Below, in pieces: positions 45,721 to 56,632 of a stretch of 64,000 nucleotides of DNA. The notes below the pieces were generated by a model that saw nothing but the letters and a program-made list of their open reading frames with translations, was not told where the DNA came from and ran no database searches. Made by a program: the position numbers and the translations under genes. Numbering within the stretch: position 1 is the first letter of the stretch; each line of letters starts with the position of its first letter. The stretch comes from Taudactylus pleione (lineage: Eukaryota > Chordata > Amphibia > Anura > Myobatrachidae): the NCBI GenBank assembly GCA_031769625.1, contig JAUIMM010000484.1:2604001-2668000 (forward strand), in the 5' to 3' direction.

Positions 45721-46876
45721 TCTCAATCAACCAGCATCAATCATTTACAAATATTACAAAAACTCCATAATCAATCCCTTTCCTGCATGCTGATAACAGA
45801 CTATTGTACCCTACAGTGTAGATGAAGAGTACAGATTAGATAACATATCATCCACTGTATGCTAATGCTAACACAGACTCATGAATATCCTTAGAAAACT
45901 ACAAACCACACACCATGCTAAGCTAATAACAGATTAACACCAAACATAGCTACAGACACCCAAAAAGGCTAAATATTGCACATTTTATACTTAGCTATAA
46001 CCCAGAGGAACTGAGATCCATTTTTCCGTTGTCTTGTGAGGGAGCGAACCTCTCTCTTCCAAAGATCTGCAAGTGTGTCTGCTGGCTGTGTGTTCTCAGG
46101 ATGTGCATGCTTTTACCTGTGAGGTCATCAGAAAGGGAGTATCCTTTTGGTTACCTGAACTACTGTTCCCAGTTAGCTATCTCTATTGATTAGACTGGAA
46201 TAACCAGTCCTTTGGACAAAAATGTAAACAAGCCTACACCATGTTATTGTCTTTTGGTAAAGGTTAGAAATCTGTTACAGGGCATTTATTGGACAATTCC
46301 AAATGGATACAAAAGGTCTCCAACCTCCTTTTGTATCCCCCACATGCAAATCTAAGCTGCTATGGCAAACAACATTTCAAATAGTTATTCTCTCTAACAT
46401 TCATATTTCATAGCCGCATGTTCTGATCTTCATATTGATGTCACCGGAACGCTGTGGAAACTGAGTAGATCAGTACGGCTCCACACACAGTCCAATTGTC
46501 ATTTACTAAGCCATAGTTACAGAAAACATTCATTTCTTTATATACTGACATTGCGTTTAAACCAAGTAATAATTATCCTTTTTGCGTTACGGGACCATTG
46601 CTTTTAAATGTATGTATGCGGGGAAAACAGCACTGAATTGCGTTGTTCGTCTGAGGGTCGGTGGGGCACTCAGCGAGCAGCACTAAGCTGGAAGGGCATC
46701 TATGTGTGTGTGTGGCCATGCCAGTATGATTTTGGAAAGCATCACTAAAAAACTGACTGTGTTCTGTTTAACATTGTGTGTATGAGTTGCAGGGAATTTT
46801 GCTACTTTTCAAATATAAGTCTGTGTGTGATATTATATACATAAGTCCATGCATGATGGGCCACATGTACACACAC

Positions 46877-46917
<41 letters not shown>

Positions 46918-48340
46918 CACGTATACATACACACACAAGCACACATGTATTTTTCTGATGTTTTTAAACTGCAATTGCAAAATGTGTTTATACAGTGAAT
47001 TTAATCCTCATACAGGAAGGAGGCTTCCAGCTGTGCTGTCGGAGCCTTCCTGTTTATTCTGCCTGTTTTGGGTTGAAGATGGGCTTTGTATAGGGTTCCA
47101 AATGCTAATAAGTTAGTGTTTGTGTTAAACACTGTCTGCCTGTGTTTGAGGAAGGCTGACTATGTACCTTTTTTTTACAATATAGTGCTGTGAGATTTTA
47201 TTTCTAAGATGGAGTCTTGACGCCCTTTTCAAGATAGCATGGCACAGATTCCAATTGCAAACAGATTCTGTCTTCGCCAATTATCCGGTTTTGACAGTTG
47301 TCTAGTCTCTTTGGATCCCCAAAATTTGTGAGTCTCCCATACATTGCAGGAGATAAGACAAGTAGGACTCTGCATTTGTGGAATATAGCAAACACAGAGA
47401 TCCAGGCACACTGCCACTGATAGACAGGGGTGGACCATGGCAATACTGGACACCATGGCAAAGGTGGGATGGTCTATTTATGCCCTCCCACAGTGCACAT
47501 GCATTATACCATTGTATGTACAGAATAGGCCCCAGTTCTGCTCTTTCAAGACTCAGCATTCAGTGGTGGTTTTAGGGGCGCCAAGCAGAGCTATCACCTG
47601 GGACGCTGTGGCTTGAGGGTGCGGCAGCAGTCACCCCACCAGCGCCATCAAGTCTGATGGCTAGCTCGACTATGGCTAGAACCGTCCCTGCCAGCATTAC
47701 CTGGCCAGATTCACCTCTGTGCCCCATTGTAGCCATACCCTTTACTGATACCCTCTATGAACACTGTGAGCATATGAAAGGGACCCAGGAGTGGTAACTG
47801 TAGGCACTTTCAATAGTCTTAAAGACAAGAAATCTGATATGCATCTGACAAAGTCTTCCACCACAATCACTGCCTCATGTCACATATTATAATTTGTAAG
47901 GTGTTACTAAGATATATTTCATACTGTAGATATGTAATTGTAAATGTCACTATTAGTTGCCTTATGTAATGCAGCAAGTGAGCTGTAGTGGCCCTTTAAG
48001 TGTGGTGGTAGTCATGACAATGTCAGTTGGTTATTTTCAAACTGGCCGTGAGCTCAGATACCTGATGGTGACTGATGGTGAAGCATCTGCCTGACCACTG
48101 AGGAGCTGCACTACTTGGCTAAATATATATTTATCTATTTTTCTTATCTATTTTTACATTTTATTATATCATTGTTTATTACACAACTAATTAATAATAT
48201 AACATTTGTATGTAGTATATATGGCTGTTTAGTGGGTTATAGTACATATATATTACTAACGTTTTCTAACTTGTGGAGCTAAACAGCTTTTGTTTATAAT
48301 ATATCTATTATAGAAAAATGAAAATGTGTCCTTCTGTCAT
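45721..48340. other. Unassigned intergenic sequence
   Basis: A CA/TA microsatellite lies at 46870-46945. No other gene, RNA or element with supportable ends was seen. Confidence 0.4.
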
Positions 48341-48877
48341 TTTGTCTTTCTATTAGGGGTGTGCACCGGCCACTTTTCGTGTTTTGTGTTTTGGTTTTGG
48401 ATCTGGATCTTTCTTCGTGTTTTGGATCTAGATTGGTTTTGCCAAAACCACCCTTCGGTCTTTTGGGTTCTGGGTTTTGTGTTTTGGATCTGTATTTTTT
48501 TTTTAAAAAAGCATAAAAACAGCTAAAATCACAGAATGTGTTGATTTTTCTGCTCCTATGCTATTATTAACCTCAAAAACCTTAATTTCCACTCATTTCC
48601 ATTCTATTCTGAACACCTCACACCTCACAATAGTGTTTTTATGTCCAAAAGGTTGCACCGAGGTAGATGGATGACTATGCTAAGCGACACGAGTGGGCGG
48701 CACAAACACGTGGCCCATCTAGGAGTGACACTGCAGTGGCAGACAGGATGGCAGTTTGAAAAACTAGGCCCCAAACAGTACATAATGCAAAGAAAAAAAA
48801 GAGGCGCAAGATGGAATTGTCCTTGGGTCCTCCCATCCACCCTTATGTTGTATAAACAGGACATGCACACTTTAACA

Positions 48878-48933
48878 AACCAATCATTTCAGCGCCAGGG
48901 TCTGCCACATGATTGTGGCTGAAATGATTGGTT
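48878..48933. other. Conserved 3' hairpin of the hAT family (C)
   Basis: A perfect 16-bp stem, AACCAATCATTTCAGC with GCTGAAATGATTGGTT, with a 24-nt loop. Confidence 0.85.
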
Positions 48934-49068
48934 CGTTTGGGCCCCCACAAAACAAGCTGGCAATTAATCTGTCACTGCATAAACTAGCTCTACGGAGGCA
49001 AGATGTCGTCCTCATCCTCCTCATTCACCGATTCCTCACCCTCTTCAGTGTTGTGTACATCCTCATCC

Positions 49069-49270
49069 TCACAGAGTATTAATTCGTCCCCGCTGGAATC
49101 CACCACCACACTGCTGCACTAAACACTCTTTCGGAGTGCACACTGGGGGGGGGCAACTCAGGTAAAATAAAGCCAGTTTGTACAGGGGCCTCCAAATTGC
49201 CTCTTTTTCCTGCCAGTACATGTACGGACTGTCTGACATGCCTACTTGGATGCTGTCACCGATGTAATCC
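49069..49270 (-). pseudogene. hAT transposase C-terminal fragment (C)
   Basis: From the array edge the minus strand encodes DYIGDSIQVGMSDSPYMYWQ, then EKEAIWRPLYKLALFY. It then decays: the dimerisation motif near 49110-49140 is shortened and out of frame. It corresponds to the fragment at 21998 in element A. Confidence 0.8.
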
Positions 49271-50425
49271 TTTAACAGACAGACGCACGCTTGTCGCTGC
49301 TGCTTTGAGGATGCAGGTGCGGCTACAGCCCACACAATTCACAAAGACAGGAAAAAAAAAAAAAATTATTTTTTGTGCAGCGCACTTTGAGGGTTACACC
49401 ACCCTTTAACAGACAGACGCACGCTTGTCGCTGCTGCATTGAGGATGCAGGTGCAGCAACTGCGCATACATTTCACACACAAACACAGAAAAAAAGAAGA
49501 TTATTTTATTTTTTGTGGAGCGCACTTTGGGGGTTACCCCACCCTTTGACAGACAGACGCACGCTTGTCGCTGCTGCTTTGAAGATGCAGGTGCGGCTAC
49601 AGCCGACACAATTCACAAAGACAGAAAAAAAAGAATAATTTTTTTATTGTTTGTGGAGCACACTTTGAGGGTTACACCACCCTTTAACAGACAGACGCAC
49701 GCTTGTCGCTGCTGCTTTGAGGATGCAGGTGCGGCTACAGCCCACACATTTCACAAAGACAGAAAAAAAAGAAGAATTTTTGTATTGTTTGTGGAGTGCA
49801 CTTTGAGGGTTACACCACCCTTTAACAGACAGACGCACGCTTGTCGCTGCTGCTTTAAGGATGCAGGTGCAGCTACAGCCCACACATTTCACAAAGACAG
49901 AAAAAAAAAAGAAGAATTTTTTTATTGTTTGTGGAGCGCACTTTGAGGGTTACACCACCCTTTAACAGACAGACGCACGCTTGTTGCTGCTGCTTTGAGG
50001 ATGCAGGTGTGGCTACAGCCCACACATTTCACAAAGACAGAAAAAAAAAGAAGAATTTTTTTATTGTTTGTGGAGCGCACTTTGAGGGTTACACCACCCT
50101 TTAACAGACAGACGCACGCTTGTTGCTGCTGCTTTGAGGATGCAGGTGTGGCTACAGCCCACACATTTCACAAAGACAGAAAAAAAAAGAAGAATTTTTT
50201 TATTGTTTGTGGAGCGCACTTTGAGGGTTACACCACCCTTTAACAGACAGACGCATGCTTGTTGCTGCTGCTTTATGGATGCAGGTGTGGCTATAGCCCA
50301 CACATTTCACAAAGACAGAAAAAAAAATATTTTTTTTATTGTTTGTGGTGCGCACTTTGAGGGTTACACCACCCTTTAACAGACAGATGCACACTTGTCG
50401 CTGCTGCTTTGAGGATGCAGGTGGA
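49262..50425. repeat. 137-139-bp tandem array in hAT C
   Basis: About nine units with ACAGACAGACGCACGCTTGT, GATGCAGGTGCGGCTACAGC and TTGAGGGTTACACCACCCTT. This is the reverse complement of the 139-bp array in element A. Confidence 0.93.
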
Positions 50426-50429
50426 ATCT

Positions 50430-50648
50430 AGATGGGATTTGGAACCGGGGACACACTACCTCCATCAATTGTCTAAATCCCACTGCATTAATGGCGGATA
50501 CCGGACGCAAGTCTAACACCAACATAGCAGTTAAGGCCTCAGTTATACGTTTTGCTTCAGGATGACTGCTGCAGCAGCAGCACTTAGGAGGAAGTGGTTC
50601 TTGATCTTTCCCTATTTTATTTTTATCGGAGAAAGTTTGGTCCTTCAT
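50430..50648 (-). pseudogene. hAT transposase N-terminal fragment (C)
   Basis: The frame starts MKDQTFSDKNKIGKDQEPLP, then skips to HPEAKRITEALTAMLVLDLR and ends at PRFQIPSRFHL, where the array begins. It is shorter than in A because the part around the FTKQLTLQQS text is deleted. Confidence 0.82.
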
Positions 50649-50679
50649 TTATGTTATATTGATATACACGTGCGGCTAA

Positions 50680-51350
50680 GGCGCACACAAACACAGAAAA
50701 TATTTTTTTATTTTTGCTGGAGAGTAGTGCACTTTGTGGGTTACACCACCCTTTAAGAAATGAGCCAGCCGGCTCTTTACTTATGGGACACAGGCGCATG
50801 CTTGGCGCTGCTCCTTTGTTGATGCACGTGCAGCCACAGTGCACACGATTCACAAACACAGAAAATATTTTTTTATTTTGTTTGGAGTGTACTTTGGGGG
50901 TTCCAGCACCCTTTAACGGACAAGCCAGCCAGCCCTTTATTAATGGGGCACAGGCGCACGCTTCGCGCTGCTCCTTTGTTGATGCACGTGCAGCCACAGT
51001 GCACACAATTCACAAACACAGAAAATATTTTTTTATTTTGTTTGGAGTGTACTTTGGGGGTTACAGCACCCTTTAACGGTCAAGCCAGCTGGCCCTTTAC
51101 TTATGACACAGGCGCACGCTTGGCACTACTTTGATGATGCACATGCGGCTACTGCGCACACAATTCACAAACACAGAAAATATTTTATTATTTTGTTTGG
51201 AGTGTACTTTGGGGGTTACAGCACCCTTTAACGGACAAGCCAGGCGGCCCTTTACTTAAGGGACACAGGCGCATGCTTGGCGCTGCTCCTTTGTTGATGC
51301 ACGTGCAGCCACAGTGCACACAATTCACAAACACAGAAAAAATATTTATT
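50680..51350. repeat. 155-165-bp tandem array in hAT C leader
   Basis: Four to five units alternate between a TTTGTTGATGCACGTGCAGC type and the ACTTTGATGATGCACATGCG type. They are homologous to the 160-bp array of element A but more diverged. Confidence 0.88.
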
Positions 51351-51660
51351 TTTTTTGCACTTGGGGGGAGCACCCCTGATGGACAGAGCACCCCTGGACA
51401 ACACTACAGCACCCCTTTAGGACTGGGACACTGCACAGGACTTTGGAGTGGACACAGCCCCTATGGACAACTGACTGCACAACACAGTCCAGCCAGCCCC
51501 TATGGACTTTTAAGGTGTGGACACAGCCCCTATGGACAACAGCAGCACAGTGCAGCACAACACTACACTACACTACACTACACAGCCCAGCCAGCCCTAA
51601 CTCCCACCCTCCCTCTTCACTGTCCACAGCCGAGTGAGAAAATGGCGCTGACGCGGGTAC

Positions 51661-51670
51661 CTTATATAGG
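51661..51670 (-). promoter_or_regulatory. TATA box of hAT element C
   Basis: CCTATATAAG on the minus strand, same context as in A and B. Confidence 0.6.
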
Positions 51671-51811
51671 ATCCAAAACCCGCGAGACCCGGAAGGCGGG
51701 ATGATGACGTTTTGCCTCGATTTCAGATCCAAGTCAGGCGGGAAAAGTCGGGGGGGGCTTGGGGGGGTTTCGGATTTCTGAAATCCGAACCCGCTCACCC
51801 CTACTTTCTAT

Positions 51812-52321
51812 ACAAATCCACAGTTTACAAGCCAAGATAGTGAAATTTTACATACGAGTGTATTAAAACACGGCAGAGGCAACCAAAAAGATTTGAAGTC
51901 AAAATTAATTTCTGTTAATTTTCAATTAATTAAAAACTACAATTTTTGCATAGCATTCGCCCTCTACAGGTCAGGTGCGGAATTAGAAAAGCATTTAGCC
52001 CACAGTTTACAAGCCAGGATCTCTCATGGTTCTACACCTAAAACACAAAAGAAGAATAAATAATCCAAATAATCCTGTTTGGTTTATTGTTAGATGCAGA
52101 TTTGGACACCATTCTTCTTGGGCCATCTGCAAGGTCAATAATACAAATATTAAAATGTAAATTTTGTTTCATTTATTAATTGATTTTATAACATGCATTT
52201 TGCTACATACTAAGGAATTATGGAATTTTATTCTGTAGCATATAATCTAAGCCTCTGAACATAATTTAGTATGGCTCTCGCATGGAGTTTACAGTACCTT
52301 TTAAATGCTGTAGGAATTTAT
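51812..52321. other. Unassigned AT-rich intergenic sequence
   Basis: CCACAGTTTACAAGCCA occurs twice (51821-51837 and 52000-52016 region). No gene was seen. Confidence 0.4.
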
Positions 52322-53090
52322 TAGGGATGAGCGGGTTCGGTTCTCAGAGAACTGAACCCACCCGAATTTCAGGGATCCGGGGAGATCCAAGCCAAGCTCG
52401 GATCTCCCTGCCTGCCCTGGATCCTTCACCCTAGGCAAAACCTTGTGATGCCGCTGTCGGGTCGCGAGGTTTCGTATTGAGCGGGCTTAATGCTGATTGG
52501 CTGAGACAGCTGTCTGTCAAGGCTCTCAGCCAATCAGCGTTAAGTCCATTTAATATGCACACAGGAAGCAAAAGAAGATGGTGCCCACCATCCCTGGCTG
52601 TCTAACACTGCCGGCACCCCCTGCTGCCGAAACCACCGGCACCTCCACTGGCAGCATCCCCCGCTGCCAACACCACCGCTGCCGGCACCCCTGCAATGCT
52701 GCCCCACATACTCAGGACACCCTTAGCGACCCCCACACTGTTGACACTGCCGGCACTCCCACACTGAGGACACCACCAGCACCCCTGCACTGCCGACACT
52801 GTCAGCACACATGCACTGAGGGCACTGCTGGCACCCCCACTCTGCTGACACCGCCGGCACCCTGCATTGAAAACACCCTTGCACTGCCAACACAGTCAGC
52901 AAACCTGCACTGAGGACACCACTGGCATCCCCCGCACTGCCGACATGGCTGGCACCCTGCATTGAGAACACCCCTGCACTGCCGACCCCCACACTGTTGA
53001 CACTGCCGGCACTCCCACACTGAGGACACCACCAGCACCACTGCACTGCCGACACTGTCAGCAAACCTGCACTGAGGAACCACTATTGAT
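52322..53090 (+). mobile_element. hAT-like terminal fragment with internal minisatellite
   Basis: It begins TAGGGATGAGCGGGTTCGG, a diverged version of the hAT ends at 17776 and 51803, followed by a comparable GGATCT-rich zone. A hairpin, GCTGATTGGCTGAGA with TCTCAGCCAATCAGC, lies at about 52491-52535. From 52600 to 53085 an imperfect minisatellite of CTGCCGACACTGTCAGCA and GCACTGAGGACACC occupies the leader position. No transposase or second end was found. Confidence 0.65.
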
Positions 53091-53279
53091 ATTGAGTCAG
53101 GCTTATTATGAGTCTGAATATGGTCAAAATTGATATCTGCATCCATGAGGATAGATCCATCTGATTTACAGTCAGGCCCATAAAGATGGCAACTATACTG
53201 GGATGCAAAAACGCAGCTCTGCAGCACAAATTTGTATTTATACTTGCTCATGCATCAGCTTACACAACTAGACGGTGTC

Positions 53280-53705
53280 AACCGTGGCGACCAAACTTTT
53301 TGGTCTACCTTCTTGGTTGCTGGACCGCACTATGGAACGCACAGAGGCTACTTCCGGTTCATTCCTGTGTCAGCCCCTGAAGGGTAAAACCGATTGGATG
53401 AATCTTATACACCGTGGAGAGCCTGACTGCCGGAAACAGCTGCACAAGGAACTGGAAGTAGTTGCTGTTTATTTCATAGTGCGATCCAGCAACCAGGAAG
53501 TACAAAGTCATCCTTGTATCAGAGCAACAGAAACTCTTGGCCGTGTTTACACTGTACATCCGACACATTTTGAATGCTTCTATCTCCAAAGTTTGCTTTA
53601 CACCGTTACAGGTCCTACTTCCTTCAAAGACCTTGAATGGGGAAGTTTGTCACACTTTTCGTGAGGCCTGCCTAAGGAGAGGTTTGTTGGAGGATGATGT
53701 GTAAA
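53280..53705 (+). pseudogene. Helitron helicase fragment
   Basis: A plus-strand frame encodes LGRVYTVHPTHFECFYLQSL and VTGPTSFKDL. After a frameshift near 53635 it continues with NGEVCHTFREACLRRGLLED DV. This matches the part of the Helitron Pif1-type helicase that reads GR.Y.VHP...E.FYLR.LL....GPTSF..L.TV.G. The Rep nuclease part, the Walker motifs and the element ends are missing, so it is an isolated decayed piece. Confidence 0.8.
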
Positions 53706-53800
53706 CAAACATTCTTAAAATTCTGGGCAACTCCGGGTACTCCAGCTAGTTTTTAATAAAATAAGAATTTATTCTTTAAGATTTTACCAAATTTTATGTA

Positions 53801-54929
53801 CCGTATATACTCGAGTATAAGCCGAGTTTTTCAGCACATTTTTTGTGCTGAAAAAGCACCCCTATGGCTTATACTCGAGTGATGCACGCATGGTACGCAG
53901 CTGAGTAGCGTACCATGCAGGCCGCGGTGCAGACTGTGTCTCTGTGACACAGCTGCATTGCGTGTGTAGCGCTGACCGGACGGAATTCGATTAGCACTAC
54001 ACGGCAGCTGTGTGTTTGTTGTAATCAGCAGCCGATGAGAGACTGTCAGACTCTCATTGGCTGCCGCTGCTCCCACTGCGGGAGCCATTTTCCGGCTCCC
54101 GCAGTGGGTAATGGGAGAGACGTCATGACGATGTCTCTCCCATAATGCAAAGCGGCCGGAGGAGCTGATAGCAGCGGCGGGACCAGGAGCGGGGTTTCAG
54201 GTAAGTGTTTTTTTTTTGTTTTATTAGGACTACTGGGGGCACTACCAGGGGATTACTTCTGGGGGCACTACCAGGGGAGATTACTTCTGGGGTCACTACC
54301 AGGGGGGATTACTTTTGGGGGCACTACTAGGGGGGATTACTTCTGGGGGCACTACCAGAGGGGGATTATTTGTGGGGGCACTACCAGGGGGGGATTACTT
54401 CTGGGGGCACTACCAAGGGGGGATTACTACTGGGGGCACTACCAGGGGGGATTACTTCTGGGGCACTACCAGGGGGGATTACTTCTGGGGGCACTACCAG
54501 GGGGGGATTTCTTCTGGGGACACTACCAGGGGGGATTACTTCTGGGGGCACTACCAGGGGGGGATTACTTCTGGGGGCACTACCAGAGGGGGATTACTTG
54601 TGGGTGCACTACCAGGGGGGATTACTTCTGGGGGCACTACCAGGGGGGGATTATTTCTGGGGGCACTACCAGGGGGGGATTCCTACTGGGGGCACTACCA
54701 GGGAGAATTACTTCTGGGGGCACTACCAGGGGGGATTACTACTGGAGGCACTACCAGGGGGAATTACTTCTGGGGGCACTACCAGGGGGGATTACTACTG
54801 GGGGCACTACCAGCTGCTGCATTTCCCACCCTAGGCTTATACTCGAGTCAATAAATTTTCCCAGTTTTTTGGGGTAAAATTAGGTACCTCGGCTTATATT
54901 CGTGTCGACTTATACTCGAGTATATACAG
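53801..54929 (+). mobile_element. Mariner-like MITE with CTCGAGTATAAGCCGA ends
   Basis: The ends CCGTATATACTCGAGTATAA and the complement of TTATACTCGAGTATATACAG are flanked by TA (53799-53800 and 54930-54931). The sub-terminal GGGGTAAAATTAGGTACCTC block and the ends match a repeat I recall as widespread in vertebrates. The interior carries a TGTGCTGAAAAA hairpin near the left end, a GC-rich inverted pair GGGAGCCATTTTCCGGCTCCC, and a 28-bp array. It has no coding content. Confidence 0.85.
54220..54815. repeat. 28-bp minisatellite, about 21 copies
   Basis: Units of GGGGGCACTACCAGGGGGGA followed by TTACTTCT, with small G-run length changes. Open frames of 150-180 codons (glycine/tryptophan-rich) come from the array and are not genes. 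Confidence 0.95.
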
Positions 54930-55193
54930 TAAATTACAGTGTAAATCAATTTAAAATATTGAGATTTACACTCTATTTGTTGCTTTTAAATGTACTTCTC
55001 TATTTATTGTTAATTGTTATCTAGGCTTTTTTTAATAGAATTCTTCTGTTTGGAGCTATTCTATGTTAGGTGTGAGGGAGTACAGTAACAGAGAATTGGA
55101 CAGTGGGTGAGTGCAACAAGCCAGTCACTACATATTGTAGGTTATAGGGTTATAGGGAGAGTAGTGGAGGGGGTAACACACGTAAGGGGCTAA

Positions 55194-55355
55194 AGGGTCT
55201 ATGTTCTAAGCCTTGGATGGAGATAAAATGTTTGGAGATAGTACCAACCAACCAGCTCCAGTTATTTTTCAAACAGCCTGTGAAATGGCAGCTAGGAGCT
55301 GATTGGCTGATCTCTGTTCACTTTATCTCCATCCAAGGCTTAGTAAATAGACCTC
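55194..55355. mobile_element. Short MITE, about 162 bp
   Basis: The inverted arms AAGCCTTGGATGGAGATAAA (left) and TTTATCTCCATCCAAGGCTT (right) are perfect over 20 bp and extend to GGTCTAT.TTCT/AGTAAATAGACC. The ends resemble the 39532 MITE (CTATTTA). The 3-bp duplication is unclear. Confidence 0.75.
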
Positions 55356-55380
55356 AAATATCACTAATTAGGGAAATATA

Positions 55381-55836
55381 GGGCTTGATTCTGAGATTTA
55401 CGCAATGCCGATATTTACACAGATCAAGCAAAGAGGATTCACTCGCAAAATTAGGGGCAGTAAGTCAGTGTTTGGGGGAGGTAACAGGGGGTGGCTAGGC
55501 AAATGCTGGCGTGTCGAGACCATTTAAACTCTATTTCATGGGCGTGCATAAATTAGCCATTGCGATCTCCTTCACAGCATGAGAGCTCCCTGCGTGTCAG
55601 GAGAGCTGCAGTGTGTGAGGCAGGTCAGATGTGACTTACAAGCTGCTTGGCTGCCCAATCTGCATCAATGTTACCGATGTTTATGCTGTTGCACAGCGTT
55701 GTACAGATATGAGCAGGCAGCAGTGGGCGTCCCTATGCTTGGCTATGCTTTGAAAGGCGTTAGCATATTATAGCAACTGCGATCCGTAAGAGATCACAGT
55801 TGCAATTGCATTAGCCTAAATCTTGGACTCAGGCCC
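55381..55836 (+). mobile_element. Harbinger-type MITE, 456 bp
   Basis: The ends GGGCTTGATTCTGAGATTTA and the complement of TAAATCTTGGACTCAGGCCC are related to the GGGCCTGATTCAGA group. The flanks ATA and AAA are consistent with a mutated 3-bp duplication. It is non-coding. Confidence 0.75.
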
Positions 55837-55839
55837 AAA

Positions 55840-56627
55840 ATGTATAGCTTTAGAACTAACCTTGTTATAGATATACAGTACATGTAATATTTGTTAGGAA
55901 AAATAATGCCACGGTTGCTTCATTTATTTAATAAGGTAGATTCTGGCCAGATGATGATGGGTGGGTTTCTGAGTACCGGGACGCCCCCCTCCGCTCCCTC
56001 TGAGTGCGCCACTGGTATTATAAAAATAGTCAAACAGAAGTAGAAGACACATGATATAAACAGCCTGCTGCTCTCTCATTCTAATTACTGTACAAGGGAG
56101 TAGCGAGGGTGGTTCCATTGGAACACGAGCTCTGGGCGCCAAAATGGACAAAGGGTGCCAGCCAGGGTACTGGAATTCATGGAGCACTACATAGTATGAT
56201 GGCCGCCAGTTTTATATCAGTTTGTTTGCTCTATGTTCTAAATAAGTTACAGATCTGAGATCTGTTCTACATTTCATGCTCCCTCAAGCTGTCCAGATTG
56301 ACTACTCTCCGGCCCTCCCTCCTCTGTGATCATCTTCTGTCACTTCCCCTTTCCTGTCAGATTGATTACATTCACTTCTCACCTCTTTATTTCCATCCCT
56401 CTCTACCGTGATCGGCTCTTTACCCCTACCCATTCCTTTCTTATTGGCTTGTCACACCCCTCTCTGATAGGCTCTTTGCCCCTCCCCTTTCTTATTGGCT
56501 TCTGTCACTCACCATCTCCTCTCCTTTTCTTAATGGCATCTGTCACCTCCCCTCTCTGATCACCACTTTCCTCTCCCCTCTCCTCTTTGATCTCCTCCCT
56601 CCTTCTCTCCTCATTCTGTGCTTCAAG
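55840..56627. other. Unassigned intergenic sequence
   Basis: A pyrimidine-rich stretch with repeated CTCCCCTTTCTTATTGGCTT-like text lies at 56330-56620. No gene was seen. Confidence 0.4.
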
Positions 56628-56632
56628 GTATG

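Larger units (their letters stand above)
48354..51803 (-). mobile_element. Satellite-loaded hAT element C (3.45 kb)
   Basis: The ends TAGGGGTGTGCACC and the complement of TAGGGGTGAGCGG are flanked by a perfect 8-bp duplication CTTTCTAT (48346-48353, 51804-51811). This gives the clearest boundary proof for the family. Read leftward: TATA box, leader, four to five 155-160-bp units, transposase N-terminal fragment, about nine units of the 137-139-bp repeat, transposase C-terminal fragment, conserved hairpin, 3' end. The plan and array junctions are the same as element A. Confidence 0.95.

Noticed and set aside
49262..50425. Regularly spaced repeats resembling a CRISPR array
   Set aside because: The whole unit is repeated with no unique spacers, and the setting is a eukaryotic transposon.
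52802..53251. 149-codon cysteine-rich minus-strand frame
   Set aside because: Mostly minisatellite-derived; repeated VGSAG/CPQC pattern follows the array.
54315..54854. 179-codon glycine/tryptophan-rich frame
   Set aside because: Encoded entirely by the 28-bp minisatellite; overlapping frames are equally open.
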